Shown: in pieces, positions 26,701 through 35,046 of the stretch
Numbering within the stretch: position 1 is the stretch's first letter
How the letters are laid out: every line of letters begins with the position of its first letter
Source: Pseudomonas sp. B21-028
Lineage (GTDB): Bacteria > Pseudomonadota > Gammaproteobacteria > Pseudomonadales > Pseudomonadaceae
Assembly (NCBI RefSeq): GCF_024749045.1
Contig: NZ_CP087184.1
Location: forward strand, 5,952,001-6,016,000
Length of the DNA: 64,000 nucleotides
Direction of reading: 5' to 3'
Position numbers and translations under genes: made by a program
Notes under the pieces: model-generated
Told to the model about the DNA's origin: nothing
The model's input: the letters and a program-made list of their open reading frames with translations, nothing else
The model's database searches: none

Positions 26701-26728
26701 CGCCTACTGTCAACTCTGACAGTAGGCG
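26701..26728. promoter_or_regulatory. Perfect 12-bp dyad before the gene at 26805
   Basis: CGCCTACTGTCA and its exact inverse TGACAGTAGGCG flank a 4-bp centre (ACTC). There is no T-run after it, so it is not a usual terminator. The inner part is shared with the palindrome at 5399-5414 before another orphan gene. Two direct copies of CACGTGAC follow at 26755-26762 and 26770-26777, 15 bp apart. Confidence 0.6.
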
Positions 26729-26804
26729 GGCGAAACGGAGAAGCCTAGGATCAGCACGTGACAGGAATTCACGTGACTTTGGCCTAATCGCCAGGGAGCT
26801 GATC

Positions 26805-27266
26805 ATGCTGACCCAACATACTCTTCCCCAGACGCGGAAAAATCCCTCATCCGGCAATGCGGTCGCTCAACTGGAAGACGGTGCGCCGTTCCAGTCCACC
26901 ATGATCAATTTTGCCTACGACTATTACACGACGGACCGAAAGCTGCGCCTGACCCTTTCCGCCGTCCAGGTGCCGGACGACACGGCCCCTGAGCGGGTCA
27001 TTCGCGGCATCGAAATGGTGTTCGACCCCGAGGTGACCACCGAGACCCTGGTGATCGGGGAGCAAAAGGTGCACGTCACTTACTGGACAATGTGGGCAGA
27101 GAACGGCCAGACATGCTTCCTGACCAACGATGCCGACAACGGCTCCGTCTCAGTGATTTTCAATCATGAGGAAGAAACCTACCTTGGCAATTTCACTTTC
27201 GGACCCGCCGGAAGCCTTATCCAGGGCAGCTTCTCCATCCAGGGACGGGACAACTTCACCCTTTGA
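26805..27266 (+). CDS. Protein of unknown function
   Basis: A 153-residue protein without signal peptide or membrane segment. It looks rich in beta strands (FAYDYYTTDRKLRLTLSAV, TLVIGEQKVHVTYWTMW, SVSVIFNHEEETYLGNFTFG), as in a jelly-roll or lectin-like sandwich, but I do not recognise the family. GGAG 6 bases before the ATG supports the start. It stands behind the dyad at 26701 and two CACGTGAC repeats, so it probably has its own regulated promoter. The gene ends 70 bp before the next membrane protein. Confidence 0.6.
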   Translation: MLTQHTLPQTRKNPSSGNAVAQLEDGAPFQSTMINFAYDYYTTDRKLRLTLSAVQVPDDTAPERVIRGIEMVFDPEVTTETLVIGEQKVHVTYWTMWAENGQTCFLTNDADNGSVSVIFNHEEETYLGNFTFGPAGSLIQGSFSIQGRDNFTL

Positions 27267-27336
27267 GGCACCCACCGGGCATCGGCCGGATCCAGCCGTA
27301 CAGACAAGTCGAGCACGACAATCAAGGGATTTTCGT

Positions 27337-28113
27337 ATGCACGCGCTTACCGTCCTGCCCCTCTACGGCGTGGTCATTTTCATCGCCATCGTGTTGAGCA
27401 TCGAGGCCGGTCGCAGGATCGGCAACCGTCATCTTGCCCTGGACCCGGAGGGTGCCCGCCAGGGCATTGGCGCGATTGAAGGCGCGGTGTTCGGCCTGCT
27501 GGCGCTGCTGATTGCCTTTACCTTCTCCGGCGCGGCCTCGCGCCTGGATCAACGGCGAGCGCTGATCGTTGCCGAAACCAACGCAATGGGCACCGCCTGG
27601 CTGCGCCTGGACCTGCTACCGGCCGGCGAGCAACCGGCGGTACGCCAGGCGTTCAGGGATTATGTCGACGCCCGGATCGACTACTACCGCGACTTGCGCG
27701 AGGACGAGATCGACGAAGCCGCCCATGACCGGGCCAATGACTTGCAGCAAACCATCTGGAAACACACCGTCGCCGCCCTGCTGCAGATGCCCACGCCGAC
27801 CCTTGGGGTCAGTGCGTTGCAGGCGCAAAACGAAATGATCGATATCACCACCACCCGCGCCGTGGCCCACGAAACCCACCCGCCACTGATCATCTACCTG
27901 ATGCTGGTGACCATGACCCTGGTCAGCGCCGTGCTGATCGGCTACGGCATGGCCGGTACGGCGCAGCGTCACTGGCTGCACAGCCTGGGCTACGCGGCGG
28001 TCATGGTCGGCGTGTTGTATGTGATCCTGGACTTCGAGTACCCCCGCTTCGGCGTCATCCGGGTCGACTACTTCGACAAAATCATGCTGGATTTGCGCAA
28101 GTCCCTGGACTGA
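27337..28113 (+). CDS. Bestrophin-like/DUF4239 membrane protein
   Basis: A 258-residue inner-membrane protein. Hydrophobic segments are at residues 5-22, about 50-65 (AIEGAVFGLLALLIAFTFSG), and a pair at about 190-235 (IIYLMLVTMTLVSAVLIGYG and YAAVMVGVLYVILD), with a soluble helical part between. The GAVFGLLALLIAFTFSGAASRFD-type second segment is characteristic of the DUF4239/bestrophin-like group. Function unknown. The frame starts upstream at 27166, but the ATG at 27337 fits the first membrane helix and has AAGG before it. Single gene. Confidence 0.7.
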   Translation: MHALTVLPLYGVVIFIAIVLSIEAGRRIGNRHLALDPEGARQGIGAIEGAVFGLLALLIAFTFSGAASRLDQRRALIVAETNAMGTAWLRLDLLPAGEQPAVRQAFRDYVDARIDYYRDLREDEIDEAAHDRANDLQQTIWKHTVAALLQMPTPTLGVSALQAQNEMIDITTTRAVAHETHPPLIIYLMLVTMTLVSAVLIGYGMAGTAQRHWLHSLGYAAVMVGVLYVILDFEYPRFGVIRVDYFDKIMLDLRKSLD

Positions 28114-28191
28114 GGCAATAAAAATCACCACGTCCCCCAGCTCCGATATGGATAGACTTGAGCCTCATGTCCCCCAACTCCGAAGGCTCGA

Positions 28192-28608
28192 ATGATTATC
28201 TGCGGCATCGAAATCAAAGGCAGCGAAGCGATCATCGCCGTCGCTTCGCTGGACCAACAGACATTGAGTCACGTCGCGCTGAACACCCGGAAAATCGCTC
28301 TGGACGATGATGACGAAGCCGCCAACGTCAAGGCTTTCGCTGCCCGGGTACGGGCGTTCGTCGCCGAAAACGCTATCGAACGCATCGCCATCAAGAAACG
28401 CGGCAAGAAAGGCGAGTTTGCCGGCGGCCCGACCACCTTCAAAATCGAAGGGGTCTTGCAGTTGCTGGAGGGTTGCGACGTGACGTTGCTGTCACCGCAG
28501 ACAATCAACGCGCAACACAAGAAACACGACTTCGCCCTGCCAGCGACGCTGAACAAGTATCAGCATGAGGCGTACAAAACGGCGTGCGCGGCGCTGATGA
28601 AGCAATAA
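28192..28608 (+). CDS. DUF3010 family protein
   Basis: A 138-residue soluble protein beginning MIICGIEIKGSEAIIAVASLD, then IERIAIKKRGKKGEFAGGPTTFKIEGVLQLL. The early GIEIKG and later RGKKGxFAGG stretches match DUF3010, a small family with an RNase H-like look but no assigned activity. AAGG precedes the ATG. It is a single gene ending at a REPIN that separates it from the converging cdhR. Confidence 0.8.
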   Translation: MIICGIEIKGSEAIIAVASLDQQTLSHVALNTRKIALDDDDEAANVKAFAARVRAFVAENAIERIAIKKRGKKGEFAGGPTTFKIEGVLQLLEGCDVTLLSPQTINAQHKKHDFALPATLNKYQHEAYKTACAALMKQ

Positions 28609-28618
28609 GCAGATCTCC

Positions 28619-28709
28619 TGTGGGAGCGAGCCTGCTCGCGAAGGCGGTGGATCAGTAGGTATCCCTATCGGATTTGCCACCGTCATCGCGAGCAGGCTCG
28701 CTCCCACAG
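28619..28709. repeat. REPIN, family A
   Basis: TGTGGGAGCGAGCCTGCTCG and its inverse, between the converging ends of the DUF3010 gene and cdhR; likely a two-way transcript end. Confidence 0.9.
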
Positions 28710-28726
28710 AAGCCCGTGTTCGGCCA

Positions 28727-29668
28727 TCAGACCACCTTGCGCCGATCCTCCCGAGGGCACCGCTCGAACCTCGCCCGGTAACTGCGGGTGAAATACGACG
28801 GTGACTCGAACCCGCAAGCGATGCTCACCTCCAGCACACTCATGTCGGTCTGGCGCAGCAGTTGCCGGGCCTTTTCCAGGCGCAGGCGCAGGTAGAAGTT
28901 GCTGGGGGTGTCGTTCAGGTGCAGGCGGAACAGCCGTTCGAGCTGGCGCCGGGTGACGCCGATGGATTCGGCCAGCTCAAGGGTGCTCAGGGGCGGTTCG
29001 CTGTGGGTTTCCATCTCACCAATGACATGCACCAGCTTCTTGTTGCGGATGCCGTAGCGGCTGGCGATCTCCATGCGCTGGTGATCCTTGCGCGGACGGA
29101 TGCGGCCGAGCACGAATTGTTCGCTGACCTGAATCGCCAGGTCGGCGCCGTGGGCTTGGCCGATCAGGTCCAGCATCAGATCGATGGAGGCAGTGCCCCC
29201 GGCACAGGTGATGCGGCGACGGTCGATTTCGAAGAGTTCCTGGGTCACGCTGAGCTGCGGATAGGACTCCTTGAATGCCTCGATGGCCTCCCAGTGCAGG
29301 GTCACCCGATGCCCTTCCAGCAGCCCCGCGTCGGCCAGGACCACGCTGCCCGTATCGATGCCGCCCAGGGTCACGCCCTCCTTGTCCAGCCGATGCAACC
29401 AGCGCTGCAATGCCTGCGTGGCGAACTTCAGCGGCTCGAACCCCGCCACCACCCACAACGTTGCGCCCTTCTTCAACGGTTCCAGCGCGGCATCGGCGTT
29501 GACCGACATGCCGTTGCTGGCCAGGACCGCGCCGCCATCGGCACTCAACACATGCCAGCGGTACAGTTCGCCGCGAAAGCGATTGGCGACCCGCAACGGC
29601 TCGATGGCCGAAATGAAACCGATGGCCGAAAAGCCCGGCATCAGCAGAAAGTAGAAATCCTGGGACAT
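28727..29668 (-). CDS. cdhR: Carnitine catabolism activator CdhR (GlxA/AraC family)
   Basis: A 313-residue regulator. Residues 1-190 are a DJ-1/PfpI-like sensor domain (FYFLLMPGFSAIGFISAIEPLRVANR), and the C-terminal 100 residues are an AraC-type double helix-turn-helix (LELAESIGVTRRQLERLFR; SVLEVSIACGFESPSYFTRSY). In P. aeruginosa CdhR senses carnitine or its product and activates the caiX-cdhCAB operon, which is divergent from it here too. The start at 29668 is chosen because the longer frame (to 29992) would run through the caiX promoter. It is a clear paralogue of gbdR in this window. Confidence 0.93.
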   Translation of the reverse strand: MSQDFYFLLMPGFSAIGFISAIEPLRVANRFRGELYRWHVLSADGGAVLASNGMSVNADAALEPLKKGATLWVVAGFEPLKFATQALQRWLHRLDKEGVTLGGIDTGSVVLADAGLLEGHRVTLHWEAIEAFKESYPQLSVTQELFEIDRRRITCAGGTASIDLMLDLIGQAHGADLAIQVSEQFVLGRIRPRKDHQRMEIASRYGIRNKKLVHVIGEMETHSEPPLSTLELAESIGVTRRQLERLFRLHLNDTPSNFYLRLRLEKARQLLRQTDMSVLEVSIACGFESPSYFTRSYRARFERCPREDRRKVV

Positions 29669-29728
29669 GGCGCACTCGACGGGTAGCGTGGAGATCTTGA
29701 TACGCCACTTGCCAGAGCCGTTCAAGAG

Positions 29729-29762
29729 GTCGCCGCAGTGCAAGTGCGAGTCGCCGCAGTGC
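29729..29762 (+). promoter_or_regulatory. Candidate CdhR operator: 21-bp-spaced direct repeat
   Basis: GTCGCCGCAGTGC occurs at 29729-29741 and again at 29750-29762, a period of 21 bp, that is two helical turns on one face. It lies between cdhR and caiX, about 90 bp before caiX. This is the expected geometry for an AraC-family activator such as CdhR. Confidence 0.6.
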
Positions 29763-29849
29763 GTTTTGCGAAAGGGTCGGCTGCGTAACTTGGCATCACC
29801 GGCGCGCAGACGCCGGAACCCATAACAATAAGCTGCCGAGGAACCCGAC

Positions 29850-30800
29850 ATGAAACGACTGATCAGCTCCTGCGTTCTTGCACTCAGCGGTACCACCTTC
29901 CTGGGCATGAGCGCCGCCACCCTGGCCGCCGAACCCGCCGCGTGCCAGAACGTGCGCCTGGGCGTGGTCAACTGGACCGACGTCATCGCCACCAGCGCCC
30001 TGACCCAGGTGATGCTCGACGGCCTCGGCTACCAGACCAAACAGACCAGCGCCTCCCAGCAGATCATCTTCGCCGGCATCCGTGACCAGCGCCTGGACCT
30101 GTTCCTGGGCTACTGGAACCCGCTGATGACCCAGACCATCACGCCGTTCGTCGAGGCCAAGCAGGTGAAGGTACTGGAGCAACCCAGCCTGAAGGACGCC
30201 CGCGCCACCCTGGCCGTGCCGACCTACCTGGCCGACAAGGGCCTGAAGACTTTCGCCGACATCGCCAGGTTCGAGAAGGAGCTGGGCGGCAAGATCTATG
30301 GCATCGAACCCGGCTCCGGCGCCAATACCCAGATCAAGGCGATGATCGCCAAGAACCAGTTCGGCCTGGGCAAATTCCAACTGGTGGAGTCCAGCGAGGC
30401 CGGCATGCTCGCCGCCGTGGACCGTGCCGTGCGACGCAAGGAAGCCGTGGTGTTCTTCGGCTGGGCGCCGCACCCGATGAACGTCAACGTACAAATGACC
30501 TACCTCACCGGCAGCGAAGACGCCCTCGGCCCGAATGAAGGCATGGCCACGGTATGGACCGTCACGGCGCCGAACTACGCCGAACAATGCCCGAACGTCA
30601 GCCGGTTGCTGAGCAACCTGACCTTCACCGCCGAGGACGAGAGCCGGATGATGCAGCCGCTGCTGGATCACAAGGATCCGCTCGAATCGGCCCGGCAATG
30701 GCTCAAGGACCATCCCCAGGACAAGCAGCGCTGGCTCGAAGGCGTGACCACCTTCGACGGCAAGCCGGCCGCCGACAACCTGAAACTGACCAGTAACTGA
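29850..30800 (+). CDS. caiX: Carnitine-binding periplasmic protein CaiX
   Basis: A 316-residue substrate-binding protein with a signal peptide (MKRLISSCVLALSG...TLAAEPA). The mature part follows the glycine betaine/choline-binding (OpuAC-like) fold: VNWTDVIATSALTQVMLDGLGY, DLFLGYWNPLMTQ, GIEPGSGANTQIKAMI, and FGWAPHPMNVNVQMTYL, with conserved tryptophans for the trimethylammonium cage. In P. aeruginosa CaiX supplies carnitine to the choline ABC permease CbcWV, which is also encoded in this window (39962-41982). First gene of the carnitine operon, with GAGG before the ATG. Confidence 0.93.
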   Translation: MKRLISSCVLALSGTTFLGMSAATLAAEPAACQNVRLGVVNWTDVIATSALTQVMLDGLGYQTKQTSASQQIIFAGIRDQRLDLFLGYWNPLMTQTITPFVEAKQVKVLEQPSLKDARATLAVPTYLADKGLKTFADIARFEKELGGKIYGIEPGSGANTQIKAMIAKNQFGLGKFQLVESSEAGMLAAVDRAVRRKEAVVFFGWAPHPMNVNVQMTYLTGSEDALGPNEGMATVWTVTAPNYAEQCPNVSRLLSNLTFTAEDESRMMQPLLDHKDPLESARQWLKDHPQDKQRWLEGVTTFDGKPAADNLKLTSN

Positions 30801-30872
30801 TCGAACGTTATCCCTCTGCGCGGCGCCCGTCCGGCTGCGCAGTGACTCACTACGCCTGAAGGAAACCGCACC

Positions 30873-31760
30873 ATGAACCACGACGTCATCATCACCTGCG
30901 CACTCACCGGTGCTGGCGACACAACCGCCAAGAGCCCCCACGTGCCGGTCACACCGAAACAGATCGCCGAGGCCGCCGTCGAAGCCGCCAAGGCCGGGGC
31001 CACGGTGGTCCATTGCCACGTCCGCGATCCGCAGACCGGCAAGTTCAGCCGCGACGTGGCGCTGTACCGCGAAGTGATGGAGCGCATCCGCGAGGCCGAC
31101 GTGGACATCATCGTCAACCTCACCGCCGGCATGGGCGGCGACCTGGAGATCGGCGGCGGCGAGCGGCCGATGGAGTTTGGTCCCAACACCGACCTGGTGG
31201 GACCGCTGACCCGCCTGGCCCATGTCGAAGAGCTGCTGCCGGAAATCTGCACCCTGGATTGCGGCACCCTGAATTTCGGCGACGGCGACACCATCTACGT
31301 CTCCACCCCGGCACAACTGCGGGCCGGGGCCAGGCGCATTACCGAGCTGGGGGTCAAGGCCGAACTGGAGATCTTCGACACCGGCCACCTGTGGTTCGCC
31401 AAACAGATGATCAAGGAAGGCCTGCTGGACAACCCGCTGTTCCAACTTTGCTTGGGCATTCCTTGGGGCGCGCCGGCCGATACCACCACCATGAAAGCCA
31501 TGGTCGACAACCTGCCGGCAGACGCGGTGTGGGCCGGCTTCGGCATCGGTCGCATGCAGATGCCGATGGCCGCCCAGGCGGTGCTGCTGGGCGGCAACGT
31601 GCGGGTCGGGCTGGAAGACAACCTGTGGCTGGACAAAGGCGTGCTCGCCACCAACGGCCAACTGGTGGAACGAGCCGGCGAAATCCTCAGCCGCCTCGGT
31701 GCCCGCGTGCTCACGCCCGCTGAAGGCCGCAAGAAAATGGGCCTGATCAAGCGCAGCTGA
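30873..31760 (+). CDS. cdhC: 3-dehydrocarnitine cleavage enzyme (BKACE family)
   Basis: A 295-residue zinc-dependent beta-keto acid cleavage enzyme. [17 protein letters not shown], the zinc-binding [14 protein letters not shown], and [15 protein letters not shown]-type residues are typical. It should convert 3-dehydrocarnitine plus acetyl-CoA into betainyl-CoA and acetoacetate. It follows caiX by 72 bp and AAGGA precedes the ATG. The order caiX-cdhC-cdhA-cdhB is that of P. aeruginosa. A REPIN separates it from cdhA. Confidence 0.92.
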   Translation: MNHDVIITCALTGAGDTTAKSPHVPVTPKQIAEAAVEAAKAGATVVHCHVRDPQTGKFSRDVALYREVMERIREADVDIIVNLTAGMGGDLEIGGGERPMEFGPNTDLVGPLTRLAHVEELLPEICTLDCGTLNFGDGDTIYVSTPAQLRAGARRITELGVKAELEIFDTGHLWFAKQMIKEGLLDNPLFQLCLGIPWGAPADTTTMKAMVDNLPADAVWAGFGIGRMQMPMAAQAVLLGGNVRVGLEDNLWLDKGVLATNGQLVERAGEILSRLGARVLTPAEGRKKMGLIKRS

Positions 31761-31781
31761 CCGCCCCCTCCACTCTCCCCT

Positions 31782-31875
31782 CTGTGGGAGCAAGGCTTGC
31801 CCGCGATGGCGATTGAACAGTCCACATCCGCGTTGAATGTGCCGCCGTCATCGCGGGCAAGCCTTGCTCCCACAG
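31782..31875. repeat. REPIN, family A variant, inside the carnitine operon
   Basis: TGTGGGAGCAAGGCTTGCCC and its inverse GGGCAAGCCTTGCTCCCACA form a long hairpin between cdhC and cdhA. It may alter stability of the two halves of the message. Confidence 0.9.
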
Positions 31876-31905
31876 AAGATTACCGACCCTTTTCAGGAAA
31901 CCACC

Positions 31906-32871
31906 ATGAGCTTTATCACCGACATCAAGACCTTCGCCGCCCTGGGCAGTGGCGTCATCGGCAGCGGCTGGGTCAGCCGGGCCCTGGCCCATGGCCTGGA
32001 CGTGGTGGCCTGGGACCCGGCACCGGGTGCCGAGGCAGCGCTGCGCAAACGCGTCGCCAGTGCCTGGGGCGCACTGGAGAAACAAGGCCTGGCGCCTGAC
32101 GCCTCCCAGGACCGGCTGCGCTTTGTCGCGACCATCGAAGAATGCGTGCGCGATGCCGACTTCATCCAGGAGAGCGCGCCCGAGCGCCTGGACCTCAAAC
32201 TCGACCTGCACAGCCAGATCAGCGCCGCCGCCAAACCCAACGCGCTGATCGGCTCCAGCACGTCCGGGTTGTTGCCGAGCGAGTTCTACGAAGGCGCCAC
32301 CCATCCGGAACGCTGCGTGGTCGGTCACCCGTTCAACCCGGTCTACCTGCTGCCATTGGTGGAAGTGGTCGGTGGCAAGAACACCGCGCCCGAAGCCATC
32401 CGGGCCGCCATGCAGGTCTATGAATCGCTTGGCATGCGCCCCCTGCACGTGCGCAAGGAAGTGCCCGGTTTCATCGCCGATCGACTGCTTGAAGCGCTCT
32501 GGCGCGAAGCCCTGCACCTGGTCAACGACGGCGTGGCGACCACCGGCGAAATCGATGATGCCATCCGTTTTGGCGCCGGCCTGCGCTGGTCGTTCATGGG
32601 TACGTTCCTGACGTACACGCTGGCCGGTGGCGATGCCGGGATGCGTCATTTCATGGCCCAGTTCGGCCCGGCGTTGCAACTGCCGTGGACCTACCTGCCG
32701 GCCCCCGAACTGACCGAGAAGCTGATCGATGACGTGGTGGATGGGACCAGCGCACAACTGGGCAATCACAGCATCTCAGCATTGGAGCGCTATCGCGACG
32801 ATTGCCTGCTGGCGGTGCTGGAGGCGGTAAGGGCCACCAAGGCCAGGCATGGCATGGCCTTCACTGAGTAA
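31906..32871 (+). CDS. cdhA: L-carnitine 3-dehydrogenase
   Basis: A 321-residue NAD-dependent dehydrogenase of the 3-hydroxyacyl-CoA dehydrogenase family. It oxidises L-carnitine to 3-dehydrocarnitine. The NAD motif is [11 protein letters not shown] at about residues 12-22; [27 protein letters not shown] and [21 protein letters not shown] are family stretches carrying the catalytic His and Asn/Glu region. The ATG at 31906 follows AGGAAACCACC. REPINs on both sides set it apart from cdhC and cdhB although all point the same way. Confidence 0.93.
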   Translation: MSFITDIKTFAALGSGVIGSGWVSRALAHGLDVVAWDPAPGAEAALRKRVASAWGALEKQGLAPDASQDRLRFVATIEECVRDADFIQESAPERLDLKLDLHSQISAAAKPNALIGSSTSGLLPSEFYEGATHPERCVVGHPFNPVYLLPLVEVVGGKNTAPEAIRAAMQVYESLGMRPLHVRKEVPGFIADRLLEALWREALHLVNDGVATTGEIDDAIRFGAGLRWSFMGTFLTYTLAGGDAGMRHFMAQFGPALQLPWTYLPAPELTEKLIDDVVDGTSAQLGNHSISALERYRDDCLLAVLEAVRATKARHGMAFTE

Positions 32872-32903
32872 ACCTTGATTTCCGGGCCTGTCCCTCTGGC
32901 CCC

Positions 32904-32998
32904 ATCGCGAGCAGGCTCGCTCCCACAGGTATTTGGCGGTGTGAACATGATTGATTTCACTCAGTAGAACCCTGTGGGAGCGAGCCTGCTCGCGATAG
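32904..32998. repeat. REPIN, family A, between cdhA and cdhB
   Basis: CATCGCGAGCAGGCTCGCTC and TGTGGGAGCGAGCCTGCTCG in inverse order, the second REPIN in this operon. Confidence 0.9.
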
Positions 32999-33035
32999 CG
33001 TCCGCCCAACCAACATAATTGTCGGAACCTGAACC

Positions 33036-33512
33036 ATGCCCACCCTCACCACCTACCGAACCCACATCCGCCCCGAATGGGTCGATTACAACGGCCACCT
33101 GCGCGACGCCTACTACCTGCTGATTTTCAGCTACGCCACCGACGCGCTGATGGACATGCTCGACATGGACAGCCAGAACCGCGACGCCAGCGGCCACTCG
33201 CTGTTCACCCTCGAATTGCACCTCAATTACCTGCACGAAGTGAAGGTCGACGCCGACGTCGAGGTGCATACGCAGATCATCGGTCACGACGCCAAACGCC
33301 TGCATCTCTACCACAGCCTGCACCTGGTTGGCGGGGACAAGGAGCTGGCGGGCAACGAGCAGATGTTGCTGCACGTCGATCTGGCGGGCCCGCGCTCGGC
33401 CCCCTTCACCGAGCCGACCCTGGGCAAACTCAAGGCCTTGATCAGCGAACAATCCGACCTGCCATCGCCGGCCTGCATCGGTCGGGTCATCGCCCTGCCT
33501 CCTGCCCGCTGA
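33036..33512 (+). CDS. cdhB: Betainyl-CoA thioesterase
   Basis: A 158-residue hotdog-fold thioesterase. The catalytic aspartate region is HIRPEWVDYNGHLRDAYYLL near the start, followed by LFTLELHLNYLHEVKVDADV. It should hydrolyse betainyl-CoA from CdhC to free glycine betaine, which then enters the gbc, dgc and sox steps encoded in the same window. The next gene starts 20 bp after its stop. Confidence 0.9.
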   Translation: MPTLTTYRTHIRPEWVDYNGHLRDAYYLLIFSYATDALMDMLDMDSQNRDASGHSLFTLELHLNYLHEVKVDADVEVHTQIIGHDAKRLHLYHSLHLVGGDKELAGNEQMLLHVDLAGPRSAPFTEPTLGKLKALISEQSDLPSPACIGRVIALPPAR

Positions 33513-33532
33513 ACCTCGACAAGGAGATCGCC

Positions 33533-34696
33533 ATGAACACCGCTGCCGCTGTTGCCGACTCCCGGCGCTACCCCCGGGTTTGCGCGTTGACTGCGGCAAG
33601 CCCTTTCGCCGACCGGATACAGGTCACCTGGGCCGACGGCCGGATCAGCCCGTTTCATCATCAATGGCTACGGGATAACTGCCCCTGCCCAGACTGTGTC
33701 TATACCGTTACCCGGGAACAGGTGCTGGAAATCGTCGATGTGCCCGAGGACCTGGCGCCTGGCGCGATCAACCTCGATGCCGAAGACTGCCTGTGCGTGG
33801 ATTGGCAGGACGGCCACCGCAGCCGCTTCGATCCGGGCTGGCTGCGCGCCCACGCCTACGATGATGAATCCAGGGTCGAGCGCCTGGCAGGCAAGGCCAA
33901 GCGCCAATTATGGAAACACGATCTGCACTTGCCGGTATTCGATTACCCGACGCTGATGGAAGATACCGACGCGCTGCTGCAATGGCTGCTGGCGGTACGG
34001 GACATCGGCCTGACCCAGGTGCGCGGCGTGCCCACCGAACCCGGTTCGCTGAAACAGCTTGCCCAGCGCATCTCGTTCATCCGCGAGAGCAACTTCGGCG
34101 TGCTGTTCAATGTGCAATCCAAGGCCGATGCCGACAGTAATGCCTACACCGCCTTCAACCTGCCGCTGCACAGCGACTTGCCGACCCGGGAATTGCAGCC
34201 AGGGTTGCAGTTCCTGCATTGCCTGGTCAATGACGCCGCCGGCGGCGAGAGCATTTTCGTCGACGGTTTCGCCATCGCCGAAGCCTTGCGCCAGGAAGAC
34301 CCCGAGGCCTTTGCCGCGTTATGCGAGATCCCGGTGGAGTTCCGCAACAAGGACCGCCACAGCGACTATCGCTGCCTGGCGCCCATCATCGCGCTGGACG
34401 CGCTGGGGCAGGTTGCGGAAATCCGCATGGCCAACTTCCTGCGCGGGCCGTTCGACACCTCGGTCGAGCAGATGCCCAGGCTCTACCGCGCCTACCGGCG
34501 CTTCATCGCCCTGACCCGCGAGCCGTCATTTCGCCTGACACAGCGGCTGGAGCCCGGCCAGTTGTGGTGCTTCGACAACCGCCGCACCCTCCACGCCCGC
34601 AACGCCTTCGACCCGGCCACCGGGGCGCGGCATTTCCAGGGCTGCTATGTGGATCGGGATGAGTTGCTGTCGCGGATTCTGGTGTTGCAGCGCTAG
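33533..34696 (+). CDS. Gamma-butyrobetaine dioxygenase (L-carnitine-forming)
   Basis: A 387-residue Fe(II)/2-oxoglutarate oxygenase that hydroxylates gamma-butyrobetaine to L-carnitine. The iron ligands are His213 and Asp215 in LPLHSDLPTRE and His354 in RTLHARNAFD. The small N-terminal domain has Cys50, Cys52 and Cys55 (CPCPDC), the zinc site of the family. AAGGAG lies 6 bases before the ATG. Its place right after cdhB extends the carnitine operon to a further substrate. Alternative: the related trimethyllysine dioxygenase, less likely from the bacterial operon context. Confidence 0.9.
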   Translation: MNTAAAVADSRRYPRVCALTAASPFADRIQVTWADGRISPFHHQWLRDNCPCPDCVYTVTREQVLEIVDVPEDLAPGAINLDAEDCLCVDWQDGHRSRFDPGWLRAHAYDDESRVERLAGKAKRQLWKHDLHLPVFDYPTLMEDTDALLQWLLAVRDIGLTQVRGVPTEPGSLKQLAQRISFIRESNFGVLFNVQSKADADSNAYTAFNLPLHSDLPTRELQPGLQFLHCLVNDAAGGESIFVDGFAIAEALRQEDPEAFAALCEIPVEFRNKDRHSDYRCLAPIIALDALGQVAEIRMANFLRGPFDTSVEQMPRLYRAYRRFIALTREPSFRLTQRLEPGQLWCFDNRRTLHARNAFDPATGARHFQGCYVDRDELLSRILVLQR

Positions 34697-34710
34697 ACCG
34701 CGCCGCGGCC

Positions 34711-34775
34711 ATCGCGAGCAGGCTCGCTCCCACAGGGAAATGGGGCTTTATGTGAAAACGAGCCTGCTCGCGATG
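34711..34775. repeat. REPIN, family A, one arm shortened
   Basis: CATCGCGAGCAGGCTCGCTC faces GAGCCTGCTCGCGATG; the right copy lacks the TGTGGGAG head. It follows the dioxygenase gene and probably marks the end of the carnitine operon. Confidence 0.8.
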
Positions 34776-34783
34776 GCGTCGGC

Positions 34784-34960
34784 ATGGACAACGCAGGCAA
34801 AAAAATCCCCGATCAAGCCGTGACAGGATCGGGGCAGGAGGCGTTACTGGAGGAGCTGTCGCGCGAGGGTGACCAAACCATCGTGATTCAGCTTGAGGCC
34901 AGTGTGCCCAGTCCCGATCAGCGTCAGTTAGCCGAAAACGACACGCTCATAGCCATATAG
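34784..34960 (+). CDS. Possible small protein of 58 residues
   Basis: An open frame begins MDNAGKKIPDQAVTGSGQEA, continues with an acidic helical stretch (LLEELSREGDQ) and ends LAENDTLIAI before TAG. It is hydrophilic, without cysteine or membrane segment. Codon use is compatible with the neighbours, but no clear ribosome-binding site precedes it and the start touches a REP. It may be a real small gene or a remnant. It fills most of the otherwise empty 34697-35046 gap. Confidence 0.25.
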   Translation: MDNAGKKIPDQAVTGSGQEALLEELSREGDQTIVIQLEASVPSPDQRQLAENDTLIAI

Positions 34961-35046
34961 GTCATCGCGACGATTTGCCCTTGCCGCCGCTTCGGGTGGC
35001 TACCAGAATCGGATCACGCCCCCATCCATGAACAAGGAAAAGCGTC

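Noticed and set aside
26701-26728. Rho-independent terminator for the XRE gene
   Set aside because: The stem is perfect but no T-run follows on either strand, and the site is shared with another promoter region.
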